A stretch of DNA of 64,000 nt from Zoogloea sp044344315 (GTDB lineage Bacteria; Pseudomonadota; Gammaproteobacteria; Burkholderiales; Rhodocyclaceae): NCBI RefSeq assembly GCF_044344315.1, contig NZ_JBIJDC010000008.1, positions 8,184 through 72,183 on the forward strand, read 5' to 3'. The position numbers were made by a program, and so were the translations under genes. Below the pieces are notes generated by a model. The model was not told the origin of the DNA, did no database searches, and saw nothing but the letters and a program-made list of their open reading frames with translations. Position 1 is the first letter of the stretch. Each line of letters opens with the position of its first letter. Positions 16,016-25,105 of the stretch are shown piece by piece.

Positions 16016-17494
16016 TCAGCGGGAGGCGCTCTGCTCGCCAATGGCAAGGCGCAGGTCGGCCAGCGTGACCACGCGGGGGCCGTGCAGCGCGGCGATCTGC
16101 GCCACATCCAGCCCCAGCCGGCGGATGTTGTCGTGGAGGTTTACGGCGTAGGGGTTGGGGCGGGACGGCGCAGGCGCATTGGCCGCTGCCGGGGTGTAGG
16201 CGTCGCCCTCGACGAGGATTTTTTCGCCCGGCAGATAGACCAGGGCAAAGGCGTCGCTATGGCCGCTGCCGACAATGCTGTGCACCTCAATGCTGCGCTT
16301 GCCATCACTCAGCACCCGCTTGCCATCCACCTCGGCAAACACGGCCCCCTTGCGCGAGCGCGCCAGGCTGTCCGGGTTGAGGGTGCGCGGCGCGGCCCAC
16401 ACCTTGCGGTAGTAGGGCACGTTGGCCTTGGGCGTGACGATCACGGCCCCCTCCCGGGCAAAGGTGCGCAAACCGCCGGAGTGGTCGAAGTGGGCGTGGG
16501 TGTTGATCAGGTACTTGATGGGCTTGCCCGGCACCGTCTCCTTGGCCTTGGCGATCACCGCCAGGGAGCGCTCCTCGTTGAGGGGCGCCTCCACCACCAC
16601 CAGGTGGTCGGCCTGTTCGATCAGCACGCTGTGGTGGGTGCCGCCGGTGAGGTAGTAAACCCCCTCGGCGAGCTTGTCGGCCTTGACCACCGGTGCAACC
16701 GGGGTGGCGCTGGCCACCTCGGGCGGCACGGCAATGCTCGCGGCGCCATTGATCCGGACATCGTTCACCTTCAGGTCCAGCACCGGGTAGCCCCCCTGGC
16801 TGCGCGCGATGTGGCTGGGGAAGGGAATGCCCCCGAAATCGCGGTAGTCGGAGAAGCGCGTCTCCACCAGGGTGTCGCCCAGCACCGGGTTGTCCACCCA
16901 GGTGCGCACCACGGCTACTTCATTGCGGGCATTGATGTGTCCGACGAAGCGGTGCTTGCCGCCGACGGTGAAGGCCACCTCGCTGCCCCCGCCCTTCAGC
17001 GGACGCGAGCGGGCCTTGTTGGCCAGGGCCGCGCGCAGGAAACCCTGGGGTGTGGACAGGATCTCGGCGGTGCGCTCGGCGACCGCCGCAAACTGCGGTA
17101 CCGGTGCCGCCAGCGTTCCCCCCGGGGCAATCACCGGCAGGTTCCAGGCCACCGGGCCGCTGACGTACTGATCGACCTTCTGCTCCACCGGTACCGGGCG
17201 CTCACGGCCGGCCTCCAGGGCCTGGATGCGGTTGATCTGGACCCGCGCGCTGCCCTTCTCGTAATCGATGTCGGCCACATAGCGGCTCACGTCGAAGCGC
17301 GGCCAGGGCAGGCTGGGGTCGGGCGCCTGACCGAACTGGAACCAGCTGCCGCTGCCGGTGAGCTGGATGCTGCGGGTGCCGGCGGCATCCAATGCACGCA
17401 CGGCAGATTGCAGGGTCTGGGCCTGGGCGGGAAGCGCGGCCAGCAGCGAAAGGATGGCGGTGGCGCCAAGAACGGGACGAAGCGGGAAAGACAT
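16016..17494 (-). CDS. Exported MBL-fold metallo-hydrolase
   Basis: A 492-residue protein: signal peptide (to about LPAQAQ), an N-terminal periplasmic domain of about 230 residues, then a metallo-beta-lactamase fold with the zinc motif NTHAHFDHSGG and later ligands GSGHSDAFALVYLPG and LVEGDAYTP. The ATG at 17494 is chosen because AAGGGGG precedes it. It resembles secreted MBL hydrolases whose substrates are mostly unknown. It lies in the sulfur island between sbp and metX, but nothing in the sequence ties it to sulfur. Confidence 0.85.
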   Translation of the reverse strand: MSFPLRPVLGATAILSLLAALPAQAQTLQSAVRALDAAGTRSIQLTGSGSWFQFGQAPDPSLPWPRFDVSRYVADIDYEKGSARVQINRIQALEAGRERPVPVEQKVDQYVSGPVAWNLPVIAPGGTLAAPVPQFAAVAERTAEILSTPQGFLRAALANKARSRPLKGGGSEVAFTVGGKHRFVGHINARNEVAVVRTWVDNPVLGDTLVETRFSDYRDFGGIPFPSHIARSQGGYPVLDLKVNDVRINGAASIAVPPEVASATPVAPVVKADKLAEGVYYLTGGTHHSVLIEQADHLVVVEAPLNEERSLAVIAKAKETVPGKPIKYLINTHAHFDHSGGLRTFAREGAVIVTPKANVPYYRKVWAAPRTLNPDSLARSRKGAVFAEVDGKRVLSDGKRSIEVHSIVGSGHSDAFALVYLPGEKILVEGDAYTPAAANAPAPSRPNPYAVNLHDNIRRLGLDVAQIAALHGPRVVTLADLRLAIGEQSASR

Positions 17495-17738
17495 GGAACC
17501 CCCTTGTGGATGAACGGGCGGCCGGAAGGGCACTGGGGGCAGGAGGGGCAATAAGCGTACCCGCGCCGGACGGCCGTCACGCCACGCCGGGAAGGCCCTG
17601 ATTTCAGGGCAAAATTGAGCGCAGACGCGGGTTTGCGGGGCGAGGCCGGTGGCGGGTGCGCTGCTGATGGACCAGCAGGGCCTGCTGTTTTTCCAGCACC
17701 GGCTGCCCTGATTGCGGCAGCGCTCCGGGCCCTCTGCC

Positions 17739-18143
17739 TCAGCGCTCTGTCGGTGCCTGGTAGCGCCGGGCTTCCTCGACCGTGGCCGGCACCAGCTCGA
17801 CGACGAGCCGCCACAGCCGCTCCCGCCATTCCCGGGTGGGGCCGCTGGCCGACTGCAGGGGCAGGCTCTCCCAGGCCTGCCAGTCGATGCCGGGCAGGGC
17901 ACTGCGCTGCTCGGCAGGCATGGCGAGGGCACTCTCGCGCATGCAGGCCAGGCGCTCAAGCGCCCGCTCCAGGTTGCCGCGGGTGGCAAACAGCGCCTGC
18001 GGATCACCGCCGGACAGATCGCCGAGCAGGCTGGCGCCATCGTCGAGCAGGTTGCCCAGCAGGGCCCCGCACAGCACCGCCGCCCCCAGGGTGGGACGTC
18101 GGCGCCGGCGTGGCTTTGCCGGGGTTGGGCGTGGTCCGCTCAT
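17739..18143 (-). CDS. Hypothetical protein downstream of metX
   Basis: A 134-residue protein not recognised. It has a basic start (about 20 residues rich in Arg/Lys/Pro), a hydrophobic stretch (LGAAVLCGALLGNLL) and a helical, charged remainder with several Trp. The ATG at 18143 lies ten bases after the metX stop, so it is probably co-transcribed. The basic-then-hydrophobic start suggests a membrane anchor or signal. Confidence 0.6.
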   Translation of the reverse strand: MSGPRPTPAKPRRRRRPTLGAAVLCGALLGNLLDDGASLLGDLSGGDPQALFATRGNLERALERLACMRESALAMPAEQRSALPGIDWQAWESLPLQSASGPTREWRERLWRLVVELVPATVEEARRYQAPTER

Positions 18144-18153
18144 GGCCTGGGCC

Positions 18154-19281
18154 TCAGTGGTAGACCGGCCGGCGGCCGGGCGCTGTCGCCGCCGCCTGGG
18201 GAGCAGACGCGAACTCGGCCAGGAAACGGCGCAGGGCCGGCTCGAAACGCTCCGCATCAATCAGGAAGCCGTCGTGGCCGTGCTCCGAATCGATGGCAAT
18301 GAGCTGCGCCCGCAGCAGCTGGCTGGCCAGGTAGAGCTGGTCTTCCGGGACATACAGGGCGTCCGAGGGGATGGAGCCCACCAGCACGGGCTGATGGATG
18401 CGCCCCAGGGCCGTGGCGCAGCCCCCACGCCCTCGCCCCAGGTCGTGGCTGTCCATGGCATCCAGCAGCACGCGGTAGCTGTGGGGGTCGAAGCGCCGGG
18501 TCAGCGCATCCCCATGGTGGCGCAGCCAGCCCCGCACGGCGTAGTCGCCCGGGGTGGCGGCCGCGGCGCCAAAGACCTCGTCGCCCAGGCTGCGTCCGAA
18601 ACGCCGGCCCAGGGAGGCGGGGCTGCGGTAGCTGACCATGGCCATGGCCCGGGCCGCAGCCAGCCCGGCCAGGGGTGGGTCGGCGGGGTCGTAGTCGCCG
18701 TCCCGGTAGCGCGGGTCACCGGCCAGGGCCAGGCGCTGGGCCTCGCTCCAGGCCATGCACCAGGGCGAGTGCTTGCCCGAGGCGGCGATGCACGCCACCG
18801 CATCCACCCGGTCGGGATCGAGCAGAGCCCACTCCAGCGCCTGCAGCCCGCCCATGGAACCGCCGATCACGAAACGGATGCGGCGGATGCCCAGGGCGTC
18901 GGCCAGGCTGATCTGGGCCTGCACCTGGTCGCGGATGGTGATGGCGGGAAAGCGCGCCCCCCACGGGCGTCCGTCCGGCGCGGGCGAGGTGGGGCCGGTG
19001 CTGCCGTAGCAGCTCCCCAGAGCGTTGCTGCAGACGATGAAGTGCTGCTCCGGATCGAGGGCCCGGCCCGGCCCGAAAAGGGGCGCCCACCAGGCATCGG
19101 CGTCGGCAGTGCCAGTAAGGGCATGGCACACGATGACGACGTTATCGCCCCGGGCATTGAGACGGCCCCAAGTGCGGAAGGCGAGCTGCAGCCCGGGCAG
19201 GCTGCCCCCGGACTCCAGGGCCAGGGGCTGCCCGGCGGTGAAGAGGCGGGTCTGCCCGGACAGACGGCGGGAAAGGCTCAT
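18154..19281 (-). CDS. metX: Homoserine O-acyltransferase
   Basis: A 375-residue alpha/beta-hydrolase that activates homoserine for methionine synthesis. The nucleophile is in VIGGSMGGLQALEWAL, the catalytic Asp region is IPSDALYVPEDQLYLA, and His is in SEHGHDGFLID. Further family motifs are NALGSCYGSTGPTSP and VCHALTGTAD. The MetX family includes both acetyl- and succinyl-specific enzymes. The adjacent metY (O-acetylhomoserine sulfhydrylase) favours acetyl. It is 16 bases downstream of metY. Confidence 0.92.
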   Translation of the reverse strand: MSLSRRLSGQTRLFTAGQPLALESGGSLPGLQLAFRTWGRLNARGDNVVIVCHALTGTADADAWWAPLFGPGRALDPEQHFIVCSNALGSCYGSTGPTSPAPDGRPWGARFPAITIRDQVQAQISLADALGIRRIRFVIGGSMGGLQALEWALLDPDRVDAVACIAASGKHSPWCMAWSEAQRLALAGDPRYRDGDYDPADPPLAGLAAARAMAMVSYRSPASLGRRFGRSLGDEVFGAAAATPGDYAVRGWLRHHGDALTRRFDPHSYRVLLDAMDSHDLGRGRGGCATALGRIHQPVLVGSIPSDALYVPEDQLYLASQLLRAQLIAIDSEHGHDGFLIDAERFEPALRRFLAEFASAPQAAATAPGRRPVYH

Positions 19282-19297
19282 GGCAACACCAGTCGCC

Positions 19298-20623
19298 TCA
19301 GGCGGCCACGTCGAGGCCGGCCCGACGCAGGGCGTGGTCGAAGTCGGCCTTGATGTCGTCGATGTGCTCGATGCCCACCGACACGCGGATCAGGTCGGGG
19401 CGCACGCCGGCGCTCTTCTGTTCCGCTTCGGAGAGCTGCTGGTGGGTGGTGGAGGCCGGGTTGATGACCAGGGTCTTGGCATCGCCCACGTTGGCCAGGT
19501 GGCTGGCCAGCTCCACGTTGTCGATGAAGGTGCGGGCTGCGTTGGCGCCACCCTTGATGCCGAAGTTGAGCACCGCACCGAAGCCGTTGCGCAGGTACTT
19601 CTTTGCCAGCGCGTGATAGGGGCTGTCTTCGAGGCCGTTGTACTCGACCCACGCCACCTGCGGATGGGCCTTCAGCCAGCGGGCCAGCTCGAGGGTGTTG
19701 TCCAGGTGGCGCTGAACACGCAGGGACAGGGTCTCGACGCCCTGCAGCAGCTGGAAGGCGTTGAAGGGCGACAGGCTGGGGCCGATGTCGCGCAGGCCTT
19801 CAACCCGGGCGCGGATGGCGAAGGCGATGTTGCCGAAGGGTCCGCCGCTGCCGAACACCTCCCAGAAGTTGAGGCCGTGGTAGCCCGGCGCCGGATCGGT
19901 GAACAGGGGGAACTTGCCGTTGCCCCAGTCGAACCGGCCGGAGTCGATGATGACGCCGCCGATGGAGGTGCCGTGGCCGCCGATCCACTTGGTGGCCGAC
20001 TCGACGACGATGTCGGCGCCGTGGTCGATGGGCCGGGCGATATAACCGCCGGCGCCGAAGGTGTTGTCCACGATCAGCGGAATGCCGGCCTCGTGGGCCA
20101 CCCTGGCCAGGGCTTCAAAATCGGGGATGTTGAAGCGCGGGTTGCCGATGGTCTCCACATAGATGGCCTTGGTGTTGGCATCGATGGCCTGGCGGAAATC
20201 CTCCGGGTCGTCGCCCTCGACAAACTTCACGTTGATGCCCAGGCGCGGCAGGGTGACCTTGAACTGGTTGTAGGTGCCGCCATACACATAGCTGGTGGAC
20301 ACGATGTTGTCGCCGGCCTGGGCGATGGTGGTGATGGCCAGGAACTGGGCAGCCTGGCCGGAGCTGGTGGCCACCGCCGCCACCCCGCCTTCGAGCGCGG
20401 CGATGCGCTGCTCGAAGACGTCGGTGGTGGGGTTCATGATGCGGGTGTAGATGTTGCCGAACTCCTTCAGCGCAAACAGGCGCGCGCCGTGGTCGGCGTC
20501 GTTGAAGGTGTAGGAGGTAGTCTGGTAGATCGGCACGGCACGGGCGTTGGTGCCGGGGGCCGGCTGCTGGCCGGCATGGACCTGCAGGGTTTCGAAGCGG
20601 TAGGCGGCTTTGCGGTCGGTCAT
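19298..20623 (-). CDS. metY: O-acetylhomoserine sulfhydrylase
   Basis: A 441-residue Cys/Met-metabolism PLP enzyme that joins sulfide to O-acetylhomoserine to give homocysteine. Family markers are RIMNPTTDVFEQRIAALEGG, the PLP lysine in VVESATKWIGGHGTSIGG, and the long insert typical of MetY. The start has AAAAAAGGAGC upstream. It is followed by metX, so direct sulfhydrylation is encoded as a unit. Confidence 0.94.
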   Translation of the reverse strand: MTDRKAAYRFETLQVHAGQQPAPGTNARAVPIYQTTSYTFNDADHGARLFALKEFGNIYTRIMNPTTDVFEQRIAALEGGVAAVATSSGQAAQFLAITTIAQAGDNIVSTSYVYGGTYNQFKVTLPRLGINVKFVEGDDPEDFRQAIDANTKAIYVETIGNPRFNIPDFEALARVAHEAGIPLIVDNTFGAGGYIARPIDHGADIVVESATKWIGGHGTSIGGVIIDSGRFDWGNGKFPLFTDPAPGYHGLNFWEVFGSGGPFGNIAFAIRARVEGLRDIGPSLSPFNAFQLLQGVETLSLRVQRHLDNTLELARWLKAHPQVAWVEYNGLEDSPYHALAKKYLRNGFGAVLNFGIKGGANAARTFIDNVELASHLANVGDAKTLVINPASTTHQQLSEAEQKSAGVRPDLIRVSVGIEHIDDIKADFDHALRRAGLDVAA

Positions 20624-20683
20624 GGCGATGCTCCTTTTTTATGTTGGGGCGGCTTCAAGCTGCTCGCGGGTTTCAGGGATGTC

Positions 20684-22015
20684 TCAGCCCCACACGCCGC
20701 TGCGCCGGTCTTCCACACGCTTGGCCTTGTGGGTGGCGCGGGGCAGGGTGTCGGCGGGAAGGATCTTCACTTCGGCACTCACGCCGGTAATGGACTTGAG
20801 CTGGCGGCCGAAGCGGTGGGCCAGCTCCTCGTCGCTGCCGGCATAGGCCGGGCTTCGCTCCAGCTCCACGGTGAGGCGGTCCAGGTGGTTCTCGCGCTCG
20901 ACGATCAGGCGATATTCGCCGGTGAAGTCGTGATCGCGCCGGGCGATGGCTTCCACGTCGCTGGGGAAGAGGTTGGCGCCCTTGATGATGAGCATGTCGT
21001 CCAGGCGCCCGTGCACGCCCTGCAGGCGGATGGAGGTGCGTCCGCAGCCGCAGGGCTCGGCGGTGAAGGAGACAATGTCGCCGGTGCGGAAGCGCACCAT
21101 GGGCCGGGCGGTCTTCCTGAGGGTGGTCAGCACCAGCTCGCCGCGACTGCCCTCCTCCACCGGTTCGTTGGTGTCGGGGTGCAGCACCTCGACCAGGATG
21201 TGGTCCTCGGCCCAGTGCAGGCCATCCTTCTCCTCGCACATGCCGGCGCAGGAGCCGAAGATGTCCGACAGGCCGTAGTAGTCATACACCGAGGCGCCCC
21301 ACAGGTCCTCGATGCGCTGGCGGGTCTCGGGGATGGAGCCGCCAGGCTCGCCGGCCACGAAGATGCGGCGCACGGCCAGATCCTTGCGCAGATCGATGCC
21401 TTCCTTGATGGCTGTCTCGCCCAGGTACCAGGCGTAGGACGGGGTGGTCCAGATGGCAGTGACCTGGAACTGGCGCAGGATGGCCAGCAGGCGCTCCGAG
21501 GGCACGGTGCCGGCGTGGATGGACAGGGCGCCAAGCTTCTGGGCCCCCAGCACGCAAGGGCCGCCGACGAACAGGGAGAAATTCAGCGAGTGGGCGTAGC
21601 GGTCTTCCGGGCGCAGGCCGGAGCTCCAGAACTGGCGCGCCTCGTAGTCGATCCACTCGTCGAAGTCGGTGGACGAGAAGGGCGAGGCGGTGGGCACGCC
21701 GGTGGAGCCGCTGGAGGCGGAGATGTAGACGATGTCCCGCTCGGGCACCGCCACCAGGTCGCCAAAGGGCGGCACGGCCAGCTGGCGGTCGCGCAGGGTC
21801 TGCTTGTTGATGAAGGGGAAGCGCCGGATGTCGTCCAGGCTGCGCACCTCTTCCGGATGCACCCCGGCCGCATCAAAGCTGGCCCGGTAATAGGGTGAAT
21901 GGGTATACGCGTGCAGCAGGTGCTTTTGCAGCAGCTGCAGCTTGAGGGCGTCCCAGTCGGCGCGGGGCTGGGTTTCCAGGGCTTCGTCCCAGTAGGGGCG
22001 GTGGGCGGTGGTCAT
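20684..22015 (-). CDS. Phenylacetate-CoA ligase family (PaaK-like) AMP-forming enzyme
   Basis: A 443-residue adenylating enzyme: P-loop SASSGSTGVPTASPFSS, SVYDYYGLSDIFGS, and RFRTGDIVSF with the cysteine cluster CGCGRTS. The C-domain is GRLDDMLIIKGANLFPSDVE. The family activates aryl or acyl acids as CoA thioesters. Here it lies between metQ (across a REP-like element) and metY, 60 bases upstream of metY, with no other phenylacetate genes visible. Substrate unknown; a link to sulfur or methionine metabolism is only contextual. Confidence 0.85.
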   Translation of the reverse strand: MTTAHRPYWDEALETQPRADWDALKLQLLQKHLLHAYTHSPYYRASFDAAGVHPEEVRSLDDIRRFPFINKQTLRDRQLAVPPFGDLVAVPERDIVYISASSGSTGVPTASPFSSTDFDEWIDYEARQFWSSGLRPEDRYAHSLNFSLFVGGPCVLGAQKLGALSIHAGTVPSERLLAILRQFQVTAIWTTPSYAWYLGETAIKEGIDLRKDLAVRRIFVAGEPGGSIPETRQRIEDLWGASVYDYYGLSDIFGSCAGMCEEKDGLHWAEDHILVEVLHPDTNEPVEEGSRGELVLTTLRKTARPMVRFRTGDIVSFTAEPCGCGRTSIRLQGVHGRLDDMLIIKGANLFPSDVEAIARRDHDFTGEYRLIVERENHLDRLTVELERSPAYAGSDEELAHRFGRQLKSITGVSAEVKILPADTLPRATHKAKRVEDRRSGVWG

Positions 22016-22050
22016 TGGGGGATTCCTTTGGTGCGGGCAAATGGCGGAGC

Positions 22051-22150
22051 GTGTAGGGGCGACTTCAGTCGCCCGCGGACTCCGACCAACGGCATGCCGC
22101 TGATCGACGCTCGATGGGCGACTGAAGTCGCCCCTACATGTCGCCCCTAT
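22051..22150 (+). repeat. REP-like palindromic element, copy C (short form)
   Basis: Contains both 18-base palindromes (GGGCGACTTCAGTCGCCC and GGGCGACTGAAGTCGCCC) and the GGCATGCC spacer, flanked by GTAGGGGC and GCCCCTAC. It lacks the GGCGCTGAGGGCGGC arm of the other copies. It sits between the metQ stop and the PaaK-like gene. Confidence 0.75.
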
Positions 22151-22163
22151 AGCCCTGCAAAGA

Positions 22164-22988
22164 TCACTGCAGGAAGGCCGGGCGGGCGTAACCGGCAAAG
22201 TGCTTGTCCAGGGCGGCGCGGTATTCCGGGGTGTGGAATGCGGCGGCGATGTCCTTGGCCCAGGGCTTGTCCTTGTCGTCGGCCTTCACCGCGACCACGT
22301 TCAGGTAGTGGTCGGGGGTCTTCTCCAGGGCCACGGCTTCGGTGAGCTTGAGGCCGGAGGAGATGGCGAAGTTGCCGTTGATGAGGGCGAACTCGGCGTC
22401 GTCCAGGGTGCGCGGCAGCTGGGCGGCCTCGATGGGGGTGAGCACCAGCTTGCGCGGGTTCTCGGCCACGTCCTTCTCGGTGGCCTTCAGGGGGACGACG
22501 CCGGCCTTCACCTTGAGGAGCTTGAGCTGCTCCAGGAAGACCAGGGCGCGGGCCAGGTTGCTGGGGTCATTCGGCAGGGTGATGCGGTCGCCGTCCTTCA
22601 CCTCGTTGAGGCTCTTGCGCTTCTTGGAGTACAGGCCCAGAGGGGCGATGGGCGCCTTGGTGATGTCCACCAGGTTCAGCCCCTTGTCGGCACTGAACTT
22701 CTTCAGATAGATGATGTGCTGGAACAGGTTGGCGTCGAGAGAGCCCTGGGCCAGGGCCAGGTTGGGCTGCACGTAATCGTTGAACTCGACGAGCTTGACG
22801 GTGTAGCCCTTCTTTTCGAGCACGGGCTTGATGCCGAGCTTGAGCTGATCGAAGTTGGAGCCGGCGGTGGCGCCGATGGTCAGGGTCTTCTTTTCCTGGG
22901 CCTGGGCGGTGGCGGCACCCAGGCCGATGGCGGCGACGAGGCCGGCCACGGAGAGCAGACGCAGGGCGAAATGGCGACGGGTATTCAT
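22164..22988 (-). CDS. metQ: D-methionine-type ABC transporter substrate-binding lipoprotein/protein
   Basis: A 274-residue NlpA/MetQ family protein: signal peptide to about TAQAQ, then KKTLTIGATAGSNFDQL, VEFNDYVQPNLALAQGSLDANLFQH and DDAEFALINGNFA. No lipobox cysteine is evident, so it is probably a soluble periplasmic protein. It follows metN and metI in the same direction, completing the importer. Confidence 0.93.
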   Translation of the reverse strand: MNTRRHFALRLLSVAGLVAAIGLGAATAQAQEKKTLTIGATAGSNFDQLKLGIKPVLEKKGYTVKLVEFNDYVQPNLALAQGSLDANLFQHIIYLKKFSADKGLNLVDITKAPIAPLGLYSKKRKSLNEVKDGDRITLPNDPSNLARALVFLEQLKLLKVKAGVVPLKATEKDVAENPRKLVLTPIEAAQLPRTLDDAEFALINGNFAISSGLKLTEAVALEKTPDHYLNVVAVKADDKDKPWAKDIAAAFHTPEYRAALDKHFAGYARPAFLQ

Positions 22989-23037
22989 GGTGATGTTCTC
23001 CTGGAACGATTCGGGTTGTGGTCTTGTTGTAAGGGGT

Positions 23038-23721
23038 TCAACGCTTGTCCACGTGGCGGGCAGCCCACTGGCCAAGAAACTGAATGCTCTGCACCAGCAC
23101 CACCAGCAGCACGATGGTGATGAGCATGACGTCGGTCTGGAAGCGGTAGTAGCCGTAGCGGATGGCCAGGTCGCCAATGCCGCCGCCGCCCACCACCCCG
23201 GCCACCGCCGAGTAGGACAGGAAGCTCACCGCCAGCACAGTGACGGCCAGCACCAGGCCGGAGCGGGCCTCCACCAGCAGCACATGGCGGACGATCTGCA
23301 GGGGCGAGGCGCCCATGGCCTCGGCGGCCTCGATGACGCCCCGGGGCACGTCGCGCAGGGTCTGCTCGATGAGCCGGGCGAAATAGAAGATGGCGGCGAT
23401 GGACAGGGGCACGCTGGCCGCCAGAGGGCCGATGGAGGTGCCGGCGATGACCCGGGTGAAGGGCGAGATGGCCACCAGCAGGATGATGAAGGGGAAGCTC
23501 CGCACCACGTTGATGACCCCGTTGGCCACCAGGTTGAAGCTGCGGAAGCGCGCCAGCGACTGGCCCCGGCTGGTGAGGAAGACCAGCAGGCCCAGCGCAC
23601 CGCCGATGACGATGGCCGCCGACAGGCAGATGGCCATCATCAGCAGGGTCTCGCCGGTGGCCTTGAGGATCTCGGGCAACAGCTCGTTGAGGGTGTCGAG
23701 CAGGGACGTGGTTTCAGGCAT
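23038..23721 (-). CDS. metI: Methionine ABC transporter permease
   Basis: A 227-residue permease with about five hydrophobic segments and the MetI EAA loop (IEAAEAMGASPLQIVRHVLL), followed by AVAGVVGGGGIGDLAIRYGYYRF, typical of MetI. The ATG at 23721 overlaps the metN end by eight bases. Works with MetN and MetQ. Confidence 0.93.
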   Translation of the reverse strand: MPETTSLLDTLNELLPEILKATGETLLMMAICLSAAIVIGGALGLLVFLTSRGQSLARFRSFNLVANGVINVVRSFPFIILLVAISPFTRVIAGTSIGPLAASVPLSIAAIFYFARLIEQTLRDVPRGVIEAAEAMGASPLQIVRHVLLVEARSGLVLAVTVLAVSFLSYSAVAGVVGGGGIGDLAIRYGYYRFQTDVMLITIVLLVVLVQSIQFLGQWAARHVDKR

Positions 23722-24571
23722 GGGCGGCCTCCAGGGCAAGGTGGTGTCCGGTGCCGGCATCGGGCCGGGCAGCGGGGGACGGGCTGGCCGCCGGGCCGGC
23801 GCCGAAGTCGCTGAGCCAGCGGGCCAGGCGCGAACCTTCGGGGATGCGCCCGTCGGCGATGTCGAGCTGCTCGACGATGCGCCCGCCCTCCATCACCGAC
23901 ACCCGGTGGCACAGGCGGCGGATGACCTCCATCTCGTGGCTGACCAGCAGGATGCTGACGCCGAACTTCCGGTTGGCATCGGCCAGCACGCCGAGCAGAT
24001 CCAGGGTGGTGCGCGGGTCGAGGGCCGAGGTGGGCTCGTCGGCCAGCAGCACGTGGGGCTCTGGGGCCAGGGCGCGGGCAATGGCGACGCGCTGCTTCTG
24101 GCCGCCGGAGAGGCGCCCGGGATAGACGTCGGCCTTCTCGGCCAAGCCCACGAAATCCAGGCACACCTTCACCCGCTCGCGGATGCGCGCCGGGTCTTCA
24201 CCGGCGATGCGCATGGGCAGGGCCACGTTGTCGGCGACGGTCTGGTTATGCAGCAGGTTGAAGTGCTGGAAGATCATGCCGATGCGGTGCCGGGCCTGAC
24301 GCAGCCCAGCGGCGGACAGGCGGGTCAGGTCCTGACCATGGACGATGACCTCGCCGGCATCGGGGCGCTCCAGCAGATTGACGATGCGCAGCAGGGTGGA
24401 CTTGCCGGCACCGGAAAAACCGATGATGCCGTGGATCTCGCCGGTGGGAATGCTCAGGCTGGTGGGCTGCACGCCCACCAGACGGCCACCGGGATCGGCA
24501 AAGCGGCGTGAAACGCCGCGCAGTTCGATGGCGGGGGTCGGGGACAAGGGGGAGGAAGCGGTCTGGGACAT
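23714..24571 (-). CDS. metN: Methionine ABC transporter ATP-binding protein
   Basis: A 285-residue ATPase. Walker A is GFSGAGKSTLL, the signature is LSGGQKQRVAIARALA, and Walker B is VLLADEPTSALDP. The family-typical PTGEIHGIIGFSGAGKS context is present. The ATG at 24571 is chosen over longer frames because the predicted promoter -10 lies at 24603-24608. The C-terminal regulatory ACT/NIL domain of enteric MetN is missing (ends soon after RLARWLSDF), so feedback trans-inhibition by methionine is probably absent. Confidence 0.92.
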   Translation of the reverse strand: MSQTASSPLSPTPAIELRGVSRRFADPGGRLVGVQPTSLSIPTGEIHGIIGFSGAGKSTLLRIVNLLERPDAGEVIVHGQDLTRLSAAGLRQARHRIGMIFQHFNLLHNQTVADNVALPMRIAGEDPARIRERVKVCLDFVGLAEKADVYPGRLSGGQKQRVAIARALAPEPHVLLADEPTSALDPRTTLDLLGVLADANRKFGVSILLVSHEMEVIRRLCHRVSVMEGGRIVEQLDIADGRIPEGSRLARWLSDFGAGPAASPSPAARPDAGTGHHLALEAAHA

Positions 24572-24602
24572 GATGCCTTGCAGCAAAAACAGCGATGCAC
24601 CG

Positions 24603-24640
24603 ACTGTAGCGCCGGCCCACCACCCCCCAAACCAATCAAT
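24603..24640 (-). promoter_or_regulatory. Putative CysB-like promoter of metNIQ
   Basis: On the minus strand, AATTGATTGGTTTG carries TTGGTT (24630-24635), followed after exactly 21 bases by TACAGT (24603-24608). The predicted start is about 25 bases before the metN ATG. Same layout as cysK, sbp and the EAL gene. Confidence 0.55.
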
Positions 24641-24720
24641 TTTTCGTTGCTTTGCAGGCTCCCGCTGCAATGCTTTTCAGGTGACGTAAGGGCAATTGCT
24701 GCCCGGGAAGCCGCACCAGC

Positions 24721-25059
24721 TCAGGACTTGTGCCTCAGTTCGGCCCGGCCGCTGCTGGCACAGCGGCTGCAACCCAGTTCATCCAGGCGCTCCCGCACTT
24801 CGGTGGCCGAGTGGCGGCAGAACACCATGGGAATACCCAGATCCTCGGCCTGCTTGCGCACATTGCGCATCAGCATGTGATTGGCCCGGTCGCACATGAA
24901 CACCACCAGCCCGGTGCGCCGCGACAGCTGACGGCGGTTTTCGGACGCCTTTCGACCGGTCCAGTGGTCGATGTCCTTGATGCCGAACTGGTCGGCCACC
25001 CTGAGGATCTCGCTGCGGATGCCCTCGATGCGATCCGCGCCGACGATGACGGCCTGCAT
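24721..25059 (-). CDS. DUF2325 domain protein
   Basis: A 112-residue protein matching the DUF2325 pattern: MQAVIVGADRIEGIRSEI, a DHWTGRK motif, then GLVVFMCDRANHMLMRNVRK and LGIPMVFCRHS. The function of the family is not established. The C-terminus has LGCSRCASSG, a CxxC that could bind metal or be redox active. The ATG at 25059 is preferred because GGAG precedes it; an ATG at 25077 is possible. Upstream lies a weaker match to the shared sulfur promoter. Divergent from the kinase operon. Confidence 0.8.
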   Translation of the reverse strand: MQAVIVGADRIEGIRSEILRVADQFGIKDIDHWTGRKASENRRQLSRRTGLVVFMCDRANHMLMRNVRKQAEDLGIPMVFCRHSATEVRERLDELGCSRCASSGRAELRHKS

Positions 25060-25105
25060 GGGGAAGCTCCATTTCATGAATGCGCCGATAGCGCTGACGG
25101 AGTGC

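Noticed and set aside
24572..24720. SAM riboswitch upstream of metN
   Set aside because: No SAM aptamer core can be recognised, and the predicted promoter leaves a leader of only about 25 bases.
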